Assembly (NCBI GenBank): GCA_051201585.1
Contig: CP179198.1
Coordinates: forward strand, 62,001 to 126,000
DNA length: 64,000 bases
Origin: UBA868 sp016776875
GTDB taxonomy: Bacteria; Pseudomonadota; Gammaproteobacteria; Arenicellales; UBA868
Direction: 5' to 3'
The position numbers were made by a program, and so were the translations under genes. The notes under the pieces are model-generated. The model was not told where the DNA came from. It did no database searches and saw only the letters and a list, made by a program, of their open reading frames with translations. Below, in pieces: positions 7,248 to 16,065 of this stretch; the stretch's first letter is position 1, and each line of letters opens with the position of its first letter.

Positions 7248-9680
7248 ATGCTCCCCAACCAGACCCGAGTCGTCATCATCGGCGGCGGTATTATGGGCTG
7301 CGGCCTGGCTTATCACTTGGCTCATGAAGGCTGGACTGACGTGGTGCTGCTCGAGAAGGCAGAACTGACCTCGGGCTCCACCTGGCACGCGGCGGGGCAG
7401 ATTACCCAGTCCACTTCGTCCTTTTCCCTCGGAAAAATGGTGGACTACAACATCGGTCTGTACTCCCACCGGCTGGAGGAAGAAACCGGTCAGGCAATCT
7501 CCTGGCACGGATGTGGCTCGTTACGGCTCGCCTACAGCAAAGACGAAATGGATTGGTTGCGCCAGACTCTCTCTGTAGGTCGGGCGCTGCAATTCAACAT
7601 CGAATTAATCAGTCCCGAGCGGATTGCCCAGTTACACCCCTTCTATCAGCTGGAGGGTGTCCTGGGCGCACTGCATACGCCTGATGATGGTCATGTTGAC
7701 CCATCCAATATTGCCATGGGCCTGGCCGCCGGGGCCCGCCAGCTTGGCGTAACCATCTCAAGGCGTAACCGTGCCACCGGCGTCTCGCAAACGCCGGGTG
7801 GCGAGTGGATCGTGAATACCGAACAAGGCGATATTCGCTGCGAGCACGTTGTTAACGCCGCTGGCACTTACGCACGCCAGATTGGAGAGTGGACGAATCA
7901 CATTCTGCCGATGACGTCGATGACCCACCATTACCTGGTTACAGATCCTGTCCCGGAGTTTCAGAATCTTGAAAGTGAGCTGCCCGTGGTCCGGGATGAC
8001 CAGCAGGTCTCAGGCTATATCCGGATGGAGCAAAAAAAGGGCCTTATCGGCATTTACGAAAAAGCCAATCCGAATACGGTTTGGGAAGATCACTGCCCGT
8101 GGGAGGCCGAAAACGAACTCTTTGCACCCGACTACGACCGAATTATGCCCTGGCTGCAGAACGCCCTGGAGCGGATGCCGGTTCTTGCCGAACTAGGTAT
8201 CAATCGTGAAGTTCACGGCGCCATCAGTCATCCGCCAGACGGCAACCCACTGGTCGGCCCGGCAGCGGGGCCTGCCAACTACTGGTGTTGCTGCGGTACC
8301 CAAATCGGGATTGGCTGGGGACCGGGACTGACCCGCGAACTGGCCCGCTGGATGGTGCACGGTTCGGCAGACATCAATATGCGCGATTTCGACCCAAGGC
8401 GTTTTGGCCCTTATGCCGACAAACCCTGGCAAGTCGTTAAAGCAAAAGAAGACTATTGCCTGCGCCATGATATCCCCTTTCCCCATTTCAACCGACTCGA
8501 TGGACGACCCGTCAAGCCTGGGCCGCTATACGGACGGCTCAAGGCAAAAGGCGCGGTTTACGAAGAAGTCTTCGGTCACGAACGGCCGCGCTGGTTTGCT
8601 CGGGACGGCATCGAACAGCGGGATCACTACAGTTTTACGCGTAACGCGGTGCATGACGTAGTCGGTCACGAAGTGAAAGCCGTTCGCAAAGGCGTTGGCC
8701 TCATGGACATCTCGGCTTTTGCCAAGGTCGAGGTCACTGGACCGGATGCGGAGGCTTTGCTCGATCGACTGGTCGCCAATCGTCTACCCCAACGTGTTGG
8801 CGGCATCGCGCTCACCCATTTTCTGAACCGGCGCGGGCGCATTGAGATTGAAGCGACTATCGTCCGTCTTGATGAAAACCGTTTCTATATTGTGTGTGCT
8901 GTATTCTTTGAGCAGCGCCTGGTTGACCACCTGAATCACCACATCGTGTCAGAGGATGTGACGGTCAACGTCCTTTCCGAAAGCTGGGCGGCGCTGGCAT
9001 TGCAGGGTCCAAAATCACGCCAAGTGCTTGGCGCAACCACTGATGCAGCACTGGATAACAGCGCTTTCCGATGGCTGAGCGCGCAGTCCATTGATGTCGC
9101 CGGCGTACCCGTTTGGGCTTTGCGCATCTCCTACGCGGGGGAACTCGGCTGGGAACTGCATGGTCCTGCTGAGCAGATGCTCTCCGTCTATGACGAATTA
9201 TGGCGCGCGGGTAAATCTTACGGCATCGCCAACTATGGCTCTTTCGCGATGAACGTCATGCGCATGGAAAAAATGTTCAAAGGTGCGGGTGAGCTGACTA
9301 ATGAGGTCACACTGCCGGAAGCCGATGTGATGCGCTTCGTCCGGCTGGACAAGGGTGATTTTCTTGGGAAATCCCAGACCGAAGAAAGCGCTGCCTCAAC
9401 TCTTCCCTGGATCTGCACCTATCTTCGTATTGAAGCTGATGGCGTGGTCGATGGACACGGCGGAGAGGCCGTTTTGCAAAAAGGCCGGGTCGTAGGCTCG
9501 ACGGCATCAGTTGCCTTCGGCCACACCGTGGGCTGTATTCTTGCCTTTGCTTACCTGAAGCCACACGCAGCGAAACCCGGCACGGTGTTAGAGGTGATCA
9601 TTGCAGGATCGACTCGACAAGCGAGCGTTCTCGGCGAAGCCGTTTACGACCCGCTTAACCTGTTGCCCAGAGCCGAATAA
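7248..9680 (+). CDS. FAD-dependent demethylating dehydrogenase with GcvT domain (dimethylglycine/sarcosine dehydrogenase-like)
   Basis: 810 residues. The N-terminus has an FAD-binding Rossmann motif (VVIIGGGIMGCGLAYHLA) followed by SGSTWHAAG with H47, which corresponds to the covalent flavin histidine of dimethylglycine and sarcosine dehydrogenases. The second half, from about residue 430, is a GcvT/aminomethyltransferase fold that in this family passes the released one-carbon unit to tetrahydrofolate. Length matches DMGDH. It is the first gene of the rightward arm of the locus, 68 bp from the regulator, with the aminotransferase gene 7 bp downstream. Likely role: removal of a further N-methyl group after Rieske attack. 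The exact secondary or tertiary amine is unknown. Confidence 0.88.
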   Translation: MLPNQTRVVIIGGGIMGCGLAYHLAHEGWTDVVLLEKAELTSGSTWHAAGQITQSTSSFSLGKMVDYNIGLYSHRLEEETGQAISWHGCGSLRLAYSKDEMDWLRQTLSVGRALQFNIELISPERIAQLHPFYQLEGVLGALHTPDDGHVDPSNIAMGLAAGARQLGVTISRRNRATGVSQTPGGEWIVNTEQGDIRCEHVVNAAGTYARQIGEWTNHILPMTSMTHHYLVTDPVPEFQNLESELPVVRDDQQVSGYIRMEQKKGLIGIYEKANPNTVWEDHCPWEAENELFAPDYDRIMPWLQNALERMPVLAELGINREVHGAISHPPDGNPLVGPAAGPANYWCCCGTQIGIGWGPGLTRELARWMVHGSADINMRDFDPRRFGPYADKPWQVVKAKEDYCLRHDIPFPHFNRLDGRPVKPGPLYGRLKAKGAVYEEVFGHERPRWFARDGIEQRDHYSFTRNAVHDVVGHEVKAVRKGVGLMDISAFAKVEVTGPDAEALLDRLVANRLPQRVGGIALTHFLNRRGRIEIEATIVRLDENRFYIVCAVFFEQRLVDHLNHHIVSEDVTVNVLSESWAALALQGPKSRQVLGATTDAALDNSAFRWLSAQSIDVAGVPVWALRISYAGELGWELHGPAEQMLSVYDELWRAGKSYGIANYGSFAMNVMRMEKMFKGAGELTNEVTLPEADVMRFVRLDKGDFLGKSQTEESAASTLPWICTYLRIEADGVVDGHGGEAVLQKGRVVGSTASVAFGHTVGCILAFAYLKPHAAKPGTVLEVIIAGSTRQASVLGEAVYDPLNLLPRAE

Positions 9681-9687
9681 CAGACCC

Positions 9688-10956
9688 ATGAAACAGCAAA
9701 GCATTATCGAGCGTGCCAAAAAAGTCCTGCCGGCGGGAAGCTTCGGCAACTTTGAAGCCGGCGTCATTATCCGTGAAGGCCATGGATCACGGGTCTGGGA
9801 TGAAGACGGTAACGAGTTCATCGACTATCTCATCGGTTCAGGTCCGATGATCCTCGGCCATGGTAATCCCGAGGTGATTGAGGCGGTGACCGAACAACTG
9901 GCCAAGGGGATGACTTTTTTTGCCAACAATGAGCGCGGCATTGAGCTTGCGGAGGAAATTTGTAGGGCCGTTGCCTGCGCTGAACAGGTCCGCTATGTGT
10001 CGTCCGGCGGTGAAGCAGATATGTATGCGATGCGCCTCGCTCGTGCCTACACCGGACGAGACAAAATCCTGAAGTTCGAGGGAGGCTACCACGGTATGTC
10101 GGCAGAAGCGCAGATGAGTCTTGCACCGGAGAAGCTCATCAATTTCCCTGCGGCCGTTCCGGATTCGGCGGGTATTCCCAGCAGCGTTCGGGACGGTATG
10201 CTAATCGCGCCATACAACGACAGCAACTTTGTCGATTCACTGATCACGGAGCACGCAACCAAGATTGCAGCCATTATTGTCGAGCCTCTGCAGCGTATTA
10301 TTCCGCCAGCGCCCGGATTCCTCGAAGCTCTGCGCGGCTTGTGCACGCAGCACGGGATACTGCTGATTTTTGATGAAGTCGTCACGGGCTTTCGTTTCGA
10401 TTATGGAGGAGCACAAGAGACCTATGGTGTCGTACCTGATCTTTGCACTCTAGGAAAAGTGACTGGAGGGGGCTTTCCCTCCGCTGCTGTTGTAGGACGT
10501 GCCGATATCATGGCCCACTTTGATAAGGCCCAAGTGGGTAACGATGGCTTCCTGATGCAATTGGGCACGTTGAGCGGTAATCCCGTGGCGGCCGTGGCAG
10601 GCCTTAAGACTTTGGAAATCCTAAGGCGGCCTGGTCAATACGACAAACTTCGTGCCAATGGGCAATATTTGATGGATGCACTTGGCCAATGCCTCGAGGC
10701 GAGCGGACATGCGCACCAGGTGGTGGGCCACCCCACCTTGTTCGAGGCAGTTTTTACCGATAAGCCCATGGCTGATTACCGCGATGTACTGGGATCGGAC
10801 AGGGCCAAGGCCACACGATTCAACGAACTCCTTCGTGAGAACGGGATCTTTAAAGGGGTCGGCAAGAGTTACGTCTCCCTGGCGTTGACTGACGAAGACC
10901 TCGAACTTACCGCCCAGGCATTCAACACTGCTGCCGAAGGCCTTCACGATGGATAA
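9688..10956 (+). CDS. Class III aminotransferase, glutamate-1-semialdehyde aminomutase-like
   Basis: 422 residues from the ATG at 9688; an in-frame ATG at 9601 would overlap the upstream gene by 80 bp and adds no family sequence. Fold-type I PLP enzyme: IFDEVVTGFRFDYG contains the PLP-ring aspartate, TLGKVTGGGFPSAAV the Schiff-base lysine, and YVSSGGEADMYAMRLARAYT the substrate-side loop (usually NSGTEA). It resembles HemL, but a genuine hemL lies at 54828 in this window, so this copy is probably catabolic. It is 7 bp downstream of the DMGDH-like gene and likely moves or removes an amino group in the same pathway. Confidence 0.85.
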   Translation: MKQQSIIERAKKVLPAGSFGNFEAGVIIREGHGSRVWDEDGNEFIDYLIGSGPMILGHGNPEVIEAVTEQLAKGMTFFANNERGIELAEEICRAVACAEQVRYVSSGGEADMYAMRLARAYTGRDKILKFEGGYHGMSAEAQMSLAPEKLINFPAAVPDSAGIPSSVRDGMLIAPYNDSNFVDSLITEHATKIAAIIVEPLQRIIPPAPGFLEALRGLCTQHGILLIFDEVVTGFRFDYGGAQETYGVVPDLCTLGKVTGGGFPSAAVVGRADIMAHFDKAQVGNDGFLMQLGTLSGNPVAAVAGLKTLEILRRPGQYDKLRANGQYLMDALGQCLEASGHAHQVVGHPTLFEAVFTDKPMADYRDVLGSDRAKATRFNELLRENGIFKGVGKSYVSLALTDEDLELTAQAFNTAAEGLHDG

Positions 10957-10973
10957 GACGGTGAGACAAGCCG

Positions 10974-10998
10974 GCAGACTTCTCGGGGAGAGGTCTGC
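10974..10998 (+). terminator. Hairpin after aminotransferase gene
   Basis: GCAGAC at 10974 pairs with GTCTGC at 10993-10998, with partial inner pairing. The following sequence is only mildly T-rich, so this may be a weak terminator or an mRNA-stabilising hairpin closing the rightward operon. Confidence 0.35.
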
Positions 10999-11048
10999 GT
11001 CTAGTTTCCTTAGGATAAAATACAAGACTATAAAAAAAGGAGGGCCCC

Positions 11049-11831
11049 ATGTCCAAGCATAACGCGCTGACCACCTTCGGTCAGTCTGGAAATCCGATGT
11101 TTCGCGGAGCGGCATTTAAGCCCGATGCGACCTTTGCCCAAGCCGATTCGACAGGCCGCATGACCCTGGCAGGCACTGTGAACAAAACGGGCATTTTGTT
11201 GATTTTGTGCCTGATAACGGCCGCTTACACCTGGAATATTTTCTTTCAAACGGGTGATCCAGGTGCCGTGATGGGCTATATGTGGGTTGGTTTGATTGGC
11301 GGCCTTGTGTTGGCCCTGATTACTATTTTTAAGCGTCAGTGGGCGGGCATCACAGCACCGCTCTATGCACTGGCAGAGGGGCTCGCTTTGGGCGGTATTT
11401 CTGCGATGTTTGAGGCGCAGTATCCGGGCATCGTGATTCAGGCAATGGGCTTGACTTTCGGGACGCTCGGCGTGCTGTTGATGGCTTACAAGACGGGATT
11501 GATCAAGCCAACAGAGAACTTCAGGCTGATGATTGTTGCCGCTACGGGTGGTATCGCGCTTTTATATCTTGTTAGTTTTGTGATGGGATTTTTTGGGACC
11601 AGCATCGGTTTTATTCATAGTAATGGACTTTTTGGTATTGGCTTTAGTTTGTTTGTTGTCGGTATTGCTGCATTGAGTTTAGTGCTTGATTTTGATTTCA
11701 TCGAAGACGCAGCGGAGCAGGGCGCGCCTAAATATCTTGAGTGGTATGGTGCTTTTAGCTTGATGGTTACGCTGATTTGGCTTTATCTCGAGATATTACG
11801 TTTGCTTGCAAAATTGCGGAGCCGAAACTGA
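11049..11831 (+). CDS. Bax inhibitor-1/YccA-like family membrane protein
   Basis: 260 residues with about seven hydrophobic segments after a polar N-terminus of some 45 residues. The C-terminal region with LDFDFIEDAAEQGAPKYLEWYGAF carries the acidic residues seen in the bacterial BI-1 branch related to YetJ, proposed as a pH-sensitive calcium leak channel. AGGAGGG sits about 7 bases before the ATG. The gene ends in TGATG, overlapping the next small gene. The physiological role in this bacterium cannot be told from the sequence. Confidence 0.88.
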   Translation: MSKHNALTTFGQSGNPMFRGAAFKPDATFAQADSTGRMTLAGTVNKTGILLILCLITAAYTWNIFFQTGDPGAVMGYMWVGLIGGLVLALITIFKRQWAGITAPLYALAEGLALGGISAMFEAQYPGIVIQAMGLTFGTLGVLLMAYKTGLIKPTENFRLMIVAATGGIALLYLVSFVMGFFGTSIGFIHSNGLFGIGFSLFVVGIAALSLVLDFDFIEDAAEQGAPKYLEWYGAFSLMVTLIWLYLEILRLLAKLRSRN

Positions 11832-11962
11832 TGGGCTGGAATGAGATTATTTTCGGCGGCCTTATTGTGATCGGGCTTGGTGGATTTTTTTTCTTCGGGC
11901 GTTTTCGCGCGGGCCAATCCCAGCGCGACCGGGACGATAAGATTCGCTGGCGTAAGCGCTGA
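11831..11962 (+). CDS. Small single-span membrane protein, unknown function
   Basis: 43 residues, starting at the ATG that overlaps the stop of the BI-1-like gene (TGATG), so translation is probably coupled. One hydrophobic stretch (IIFGGLIVIGLGGFFFFG) is followed by a strongly basic tail ending in KIRWRKR, consistent with an inner-membrane protein with a cytoplasmic C-terminus. I do not recognise a family. Coupling to the upstream gene and to the EamA gene 10 bp downstream argues that it is real. Confidence 0.6.
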   Translation: MGWNEIIFGGLIVIGLGGFFFFGRFRAGQSQRDRDDKIRWRKR

Positions 11963-11972
11963 TTAATAATTT

Positions 11973-12845
11973 ATGAAAATCTTCGCCGCAGCGTTAATTG
12001 CGGTGATGCTGTGGGGCGCTTCTGCGGTTGCCGCCAAAATCGCAGTGTCCAGCTTGTCGCCCATGATGGTGGCTGTTTTGCGAACGGTGATTGGCGGGTT
12101 GATTGCGTTACCGATGGCAATGCTGTTCCGCATCCCGCTACCCGCCCATACGTCTCAACGGCATCTGCTGGTACTTTCCGGGTTTTGTGGCTTTGTCGCC
12201 TTTCCCATCCTGTTTACGCTGGGCATTCTTCATACCTCGGCTAATCATGCGTCGATGATTTTGGCGGGTCTCCCGGTTTTTACCGGACTGATCGCCATGG
12301 CCTGGGACAGGAAATGGCCCGCTCGCGTGTGGTGGATTGGATGCGCGATTGCAATGGCAGGCGAGGCGTTACTGATTTTTGGTCACGATTCGAGTCATGC
12401 GAGTGGTGCCAGTATTTACGGTGATCTGCTGGTGCTCGCTTCGAATGTTTTTGCGTCATTGGGTTATGTCGCGGGTGCTCGACTCGAGCGTGACGGCTAT
12501 CCGGCAATGGGAACGACTTTTTATGGTGTGGGTCTTTATGCAATATTGCTATTGCCTATGCTTTTTCTTGTGGATCCTGGTATCCCCATGAGGGCGGTTT
12601 CCACCGAGATCTGGGTTGCTATCGCTTATCTTGCGATCGGCGTGACGATTGTCGGTTATGTGCTTTGGTATTGGGCACTGGGGCAGGGCGGTATCGCAAG
12701 AATCGCACTACTGCAATTTTTGCAACCTGTCTCCGGCGTGATTCTCGCCGCTATTTTGCTGAGCGAGACCGTTGGAAGCGTTTTTATGATTGCCTCGTGT
12801 GTCATTTTATTTGGCGTCTGGATCGCCCTGAGCGCCAGTCGATGA
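11973..12845 (+). CDS. EamA/DMT family transporter
   Basis: 290 residues of almost continuous hydrophobic sequence, about ten membrane spans in two EamA repeats. The N-terminal LWGASAVAAKIAVSSLSPMM and the later GYVLWYWALGQGGIARIALLQ are typical of the drug/metabolite transporter superfamily. Members export amino acids, nucleosides or metabolites; the substrate is not predictable here. It is the third gene of a compact rightward group after the BI-1-like and small membrane proteins. Confidence 0.88.
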   Translation: MKIFAAALIAVMLWGASAVAAKIAVSSLSPMMVAVLRTVIGGLIALPMAMLFRIPLPAHTSQRHLLVLSGFCGFVAFPILFTLGILHTSANHASMILAGLPVFTGLIAMAWDRKWPARVWWIGCAIAMAGEALLIFGHDSSHASGASIYGDLLVLASNVFASLGYVAGARLERDGYPAMGTTFYGVGLYAILLLPMLFLVDPGIPMRAVSTEIWVAIAYLAIGVTIVGYVLWYWALGQGGIARIALLQFLQPVSGVILAAILLSETVGSVFMIASCVILFGVWIALSASR

Positions 12846-12871
12846 TCATCACACGCTAAGCGTATTAAGCC

Positions 12872-13975
12872 TCAAGCATAACTGGCGATTGGCGGCCCAA
12901 AATATCCGTCGGGAATAGTAATCCCGAGTCCGGGGCCGGGGGGCACGGCAATGGTGCCATTAACAATTCTCGGGCCATGTAAATCGTCATAGTGTTCGGC
13001 CTGGTAAGGATCTGATATCCATGCGCCGCGACTGAGGTGGGGATGAAATGTCGATCCCACGTGAACACAAGCCGCCGCAATAATGTCGCCACCCCAGGAG
13101 TCATCACAACTGGTCGGCGTATTAGTGGCATGGCACAAATCGCGAATTGCCCGCATCCCGCTGATTCCCCCAATGCGAGTGAGCTTCATCCCGAACCCAT
13201 CCGCAACGCCACTGCTGATGGCCCGCGCGATGGTGGCAAGATCAGTGGCAGATTCATCAAGGATTAACGGATGATGAAGGTGTTTTCGAGCGGTGGCGCA
13301 TTCAGCATAAGTGGCGCACGGCTGTTCAATGACAAGCTTAAGATCTCGACAGGCCTGGGAGACGAGCAGGGTCTCGCTTACCGTCCACCCGCGATTGCAG
13401 TCCACAAAAAGATCAACACCGGGACGAGTAACACGGGCTACCGCATGAATGGCATCGATGTCCTCATCGATATGTCGTCCGCCTGATTTTAGCTGTAATT
13501 TAGTGTGCCCCTCGTCCTGTAGCGCTTCTGCTAGTTGGGCTGATGTCTCCGGCGTTCCAATGGGGATGACATGATAGGTTAATACCGGATCCATTCGGGC
13601 ACCGCCCAGAAGATCGCAGATTCCTTGGTTGTGCGCTTTACCCAGAAGATCCCAGCAGGCGATGTCAATCGCGGATCTCGCGCCCTGACCGCCATCCATG
13701 ATCGAAGTCATTGCGTCATGGACAAGACCGATTCGCTCGGGGTCGACACCGATGAGTGCGGGACCGAGAAGACCAAGATCCGCCTGAATACTTTGGGCAT
13801 GCTCGACTTGCGGCAGGGGACCGGTTGGACAAATCTCGCCCCAACCAACATGCGCAGTATCTGTCAGTATCTGGACAACCGTCGTTTCCGGGTCACCAAC
13901 CGCCGCGCTCGACATGTTGTAACCCGCCACCATTGCAAGCCGCTTGGTGTAAACATTCACTTGGGTGACTTTCAT
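12872..13975 (-). CDS. Mandelate racemase/muconate lactonizing enzyme family protein, HpbD-like betaine epimerase candidate
   Basis: 367 residues, a second enolase-superfamily enzyme. Catalytic lysines are K163 (in LQLKSGG) and K264 (in MKLTRIGG). Metal ligands are D192 (in FVDCNRGW), E217 (in IEQPC) and D240 (in LILDES). D291/D292 in CDDSWGG and W319 (in GAWISDP) complete the pocket. For HpbD, the 4-hydroxyproline betaine/proline betaine epimerase, I recall K163, K265, D292 and W320, the tryptophan packing on the quaternary ammonium. The near-identical numbering makes a betaine or N-modified amino-acid epimerase the best guess. The gene stands alone between an EamA gene and the accessory island, not in the onium locus. 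Confidence 0.85.
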   Translation of the reverse strand: MKVTQVNVYTKRLAMVAGYNMSSAAVGDPETTVVQILTDTAHVGWGEICPTGPLPQVEHAQSIQADLGLLGPALIGVDPERIGLVHDAMTSIMDGGQGARSAIDIACWDLLGKAHNQGICDLLGGARMDPVLTYHVIPIGTPETSAQLAEALQDEGHTKLQLKSGGRHIDEDIDAIHAVARVTRPGVDLFVDCNRGWTVSETLLVSQACRDLKLVIEQPCATYAECATARKHLHHPLILDESATDLATIARAISSGVADGFGMKLTRIGGISGMRAIRDLCHATNTPTSCDDSWGGDIIAAACVHVGSTFHPHLSRGAWISDPYQAEHYDDLHGPRIVNGTIAVPPGPGLGITIPDGYFGPPIASYA

Positions 13976-14176
13976 TTTTTAATCCTAACGTTTTGCTTGT
14001 TTGGGTGAGCCAAACTGATAGGGCGCTCATTAATTGTTACCAATGGGTTTGAGCGTAAATAAAAGCCTCTTTGTTTGATAGTTAAGAAACTCCGGTGTGT
14101 CGATATCTCGACAATCCGCGTCGTGCTTTGAGGCCAACAGTTTTTCAAACTGTTTAAGGGGTTAGGATAAATGGGG

Positions 14177-14440
14177 TTAACAACTTCCTCCTACCCCATG
14201 CAGGCCCCCACTAATTAACTTCAGCTCAAAATCTGTTAGTTCTTCGCCTTCACCGAGGAAGCCTTGATGTTCATACACCTCCTCTGCGGTGATGTTATAG
14301 CCGTGGGACTTGGCGAGTATTGAAATGCTATCACCCAGGCCATACCCATTAGCAATCGCCGTGTTGATTCTTGAGACAACGGCCTCTTGGAGTTCGACAC
14401 TCTCTAGGACCGCATTACGAAAGGATTGAAAGTCAGCCAT
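14177..14440 (-). CDS. Nif11-type RiPP precursor peptide 1
   Basis: 87 residues. The N-terminus MADFQSFRNAVL and the helical body match the Nif11-like leader family used by ribosomal peptide natural products. The leader ends in ELKLISGG, a double-glycine cleavage site, leaving a core of only eight residues (LHGVGGSC) with one Ser and one Cys. It shares about 54 of its first 79 positions with the second precursor at 16437. No lanthionine synthetase, cyclodehydratase, radical-SAM enzyme or C39 peptidase/ABC exporter is in the window. Modification and export, if any, must come from elsewhere. Leader family is clear; a mature product is inferred. Confidence 0.78.
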   Translation of the reverse strand: MADFQSFRNAVLESVELQEAVVSRINTAIANGYGLGDSISILAKSHGYNITAEEVYEHQGFLGEGEELTDFELKLISGGLHGVGGSC

Positions 14441-14495
14441 GGACTTGCCTCAAGAATAAAATATTTTTTTGGCTTGGTTTCATCTCAAAATGCTT

Positions 14496-14774
14496 TTAAG
14501 GGTATACCCCGTCGATCATTGAGATTAATGTGGTGCTCGAGACATCAACGCCGGCATCTTCTCTTGCCTTTGCAATATCCTCACGCTCACCAAATGTTTT
14601 CATTTGATCCGCATCTTTCATATCAAGAACAATAAACACCTGGGTTTCATCAGGATTACATCCTGCCCAATCCACTTTGACGCCCACCGCTTCAGCTTCT
14701 TTGGTGATTGCGTCACTCATCTCCACCCACTTTGCGAACCCTTTTGAAATATTTACAGAGAATAGTCCCTTCAT
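14496..14774 (-). CDS. Small alpha/beta protein, DUF3764-like, unknown function
   Basis: 92 residues, soluble, with a beta-alpha-beta pattern: MKGLFSVNISKGFAKWVEMS, then VDWAGCNPDETQVFIVLDMK and a C-terminal helix and strand ending in LISMIDGVYP. The pattern is that of dimeric ferredoxin-like (alpha+beta barrel) proteins, and I think of DUF3764, though that assignment is not secure. It lies 55 bp upstream of the first Nif11 precursor on the same strand, so the two may be co-transcribed. Function unknown. Confidence 0.6.
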   Translation of the reverse strand: MKGLFSVNISKGFAKWVEMSDAITKEAEAVGVKVDWAGCNPDETQVFIVLDMKDADQMKTFGEREDIAKAREDAGVDVSSTTLISMIDGVYP

Positions 14775-14849
14775 AATTCAACCCGTTTTGTTTATTTTTA
14801 GACTAAAAACGCATACTACAATGACAACCTTATTAATTGGAGATTCAAA

Positions 14850-15050
14850 ATGAAACGACTAATTGGTGTTTTGCTAGCCTTGATCATAATTACGCCGGCT
14901 ATTGCTTCGGACTCGGCGATTACGTACGTTGAAAGATATGATTCCGGGGCGGTTTGGGTAGTTATGGATGAAGACGTTTTGCTATGTGCGTGGAGTCCGG
15001 ATAAGAAAGTTCCGTTGTGCAAAAAGGCTGTTATTGAGGCGGATGACTGA
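14850..15050 (+). CDS. Small secreted protein, unknown function
   Basis: 66 residues. KRLIGVLLALIIITPAIA is a clear signal peptide with likely cleavage after AIAS, leaving a mature chain of about 46 residues with two cysteines (LLCAW and PLCKK) that could form a disulfide. TTGGAG precedes the ATG at good distance. No family recognised. It lies between the DUF3764-like gene and the EamA gene of the accessory island. Confidence 0.6.
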   Translation: MKRLIGVLLALIIITPAIASDSAITYVERYDSGAVWVVMDEDVLLCAWSPDKKVPLCKKAVIEADD

Positions 15051-15115
15051 ATCTACTATCAACATGATAGTAATTTACACCCGATCCACATTTGGTTTAT
15101 CGGCTTAGAGTCAAT

Positions 15116-15160
15116 ATGACGAACGCAACATATAACAGGATATTGCATTGCGCATGATGC
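15116..15160 (+). repeat. Fragment resembling the start of the zinc-ribbon gene at 17607
   Basis: ATGACGAACGCAAC at 15116 matches ATGACGAAAGCAAC at 17607, and similarity continues through ATTGC before position 15160 (about 31 of 49 positions). Read in frame it encodes MTNATYNRILHCA then a stop, against MTKATQDTSLHC in the intact gene. The EamA start lies inside this remnant in another frame, which suggests recombination placed the EamA gene here. Confidence 0.45.
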
Positions 15161-16065
15161 GTAACTCAGGATCAGATCGTTACCGGTTCTGGTTAGGCAG
15201 CGCTGCTGCTTTAATGTCAGCGGTTGCGTTTTCGTCTAATGTTGTTCTGTCGAGGCTGGCTTATGACTTTGGTACAAACCTGCACGCGCTTAACCTAATC
15301 AGGGCAGCTGTTTTTTTAGGCTGTCTGCTGGTGGCGGTATGGTTGTCGGGTTCTTCGGTCTCTATCAAGCGAAATGAGTTGTATCGTTGTCTGGCGCTCG
15401 GCGTACTGCTCTGCGCTGAGATGTATTTACTGCTGGCGTCTGTGCTCTTCATTCCCGTCGCTATGGCGATACTGGTTTTTTATACTTATCCGATCATGAT
15501 CGCCCTTTGGACTTGGCGGACTGGGCGACACCATCTTTCTTACCTCGGTCTGGGTGTCATGGCGCTGGCTTTTATCGGCTTGATCATCGCGTTAACTGGA
15601 TCAGACACACTGTCGGTGGGCTGGGAGGGTAGATACGGAATTGCACTGGCCCTTGTGAGCGGGGTTTGTCTGGCGGCGATATTACTCCTGAGTGAACGGG
15701 TGCTGGAAACACAACCCGCCAAAATCATGATGCTTTACATGCTGGTGAGTGCAACCGCTGTAGTCGGTCTTGTATCTTTATTTGTCGCGGAGTTAACCTG
15801 GCCTGCGTCACTTCCGGGATGGCTGGCTTTATCGGGCAGTGCGGTCTTGTACGTCGTAGCCACACTCTTGTTGTTCAAGGCGGTTGATCTGGTTGGGTCC
15901 CTGCGGACAGCCATAATCGACAACACCTCGCCCGTCTGGGCGATGATTCTCGGAGTCATCGTGCTCGGACAATGGCTGAACATGCGACAGGTGATAGGGG
16001 CGAGCGCCACGATTGCCGCAGTGATGTTGCTCCAGTGGATAACGCGACCCAAGGCTAAGATATAA
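15148..16065 (+). CDS. EamA/DMT family transporter (accessory island)
   Basis: 305 residues with about ten membrane spans in two EamA-type repeats, for example SAVAFSSNVVLSRLAYDFGT and IIDNTSPVWAMILGVIVLGQ. Start choice is open: AGGA at 15137-15140 is 7 bases before a TTG at 15148 but 13 before the ATG at 15154. It lies between the two Nif11 precursors and is the only transporter in the island, but peptide export by an EamA protein is not established. Its stop codon is followed at once by a copy of the junction sequence found before the EEP gene (see the repeat at 16055). Confidence 0.87.
   Translation: MRMMRNSGSDRYRFWLGSAAALMSAVAFSSNVVLSRLAYDFGTNLHALNLIRAAVFLGCLLVAVWLSGSSVSIKRNELYRCLALGVLLCAEMYLLLASVLFIPVAMAILVFYTYPIMIALWTWRTGRHHLSYLGLGVMALAFIGLIIALTGSDTLSVGWEGRYGIALALVSGVCLAAILLLSERVLETQPAKIMMLYMLVSATAVVGLVSLFVAELTWPASLPGWLALSGSAVLYVVATLLLFKAVDLVGSLRTAIIDNTSPVWAMILGVIVLGQWLNMRQVIGASATIAAVMLLQWITRPKAKI

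Noticed and set aside
7248..9680. DmdA, the GcvT-family DMSP demethylase
   Set aside because: DmdA is a free GcvT-fold protein of about 370 residues; this one has an N-terminal FAD domain with the covalent-flavin histidine, as in DMGDH/SARDH.
9688..10956. A second biosynthetic hemL
   Set aside because: The NSGTEA loop is SGGEAD here, the genuine hemL is at 54828, and the operon is catabolic.
10621..11115. Minus-strand 164-codon open frame
   Set aside because: It lies mostly antisense to the aminotransferase gene and has no recognisable protein features.
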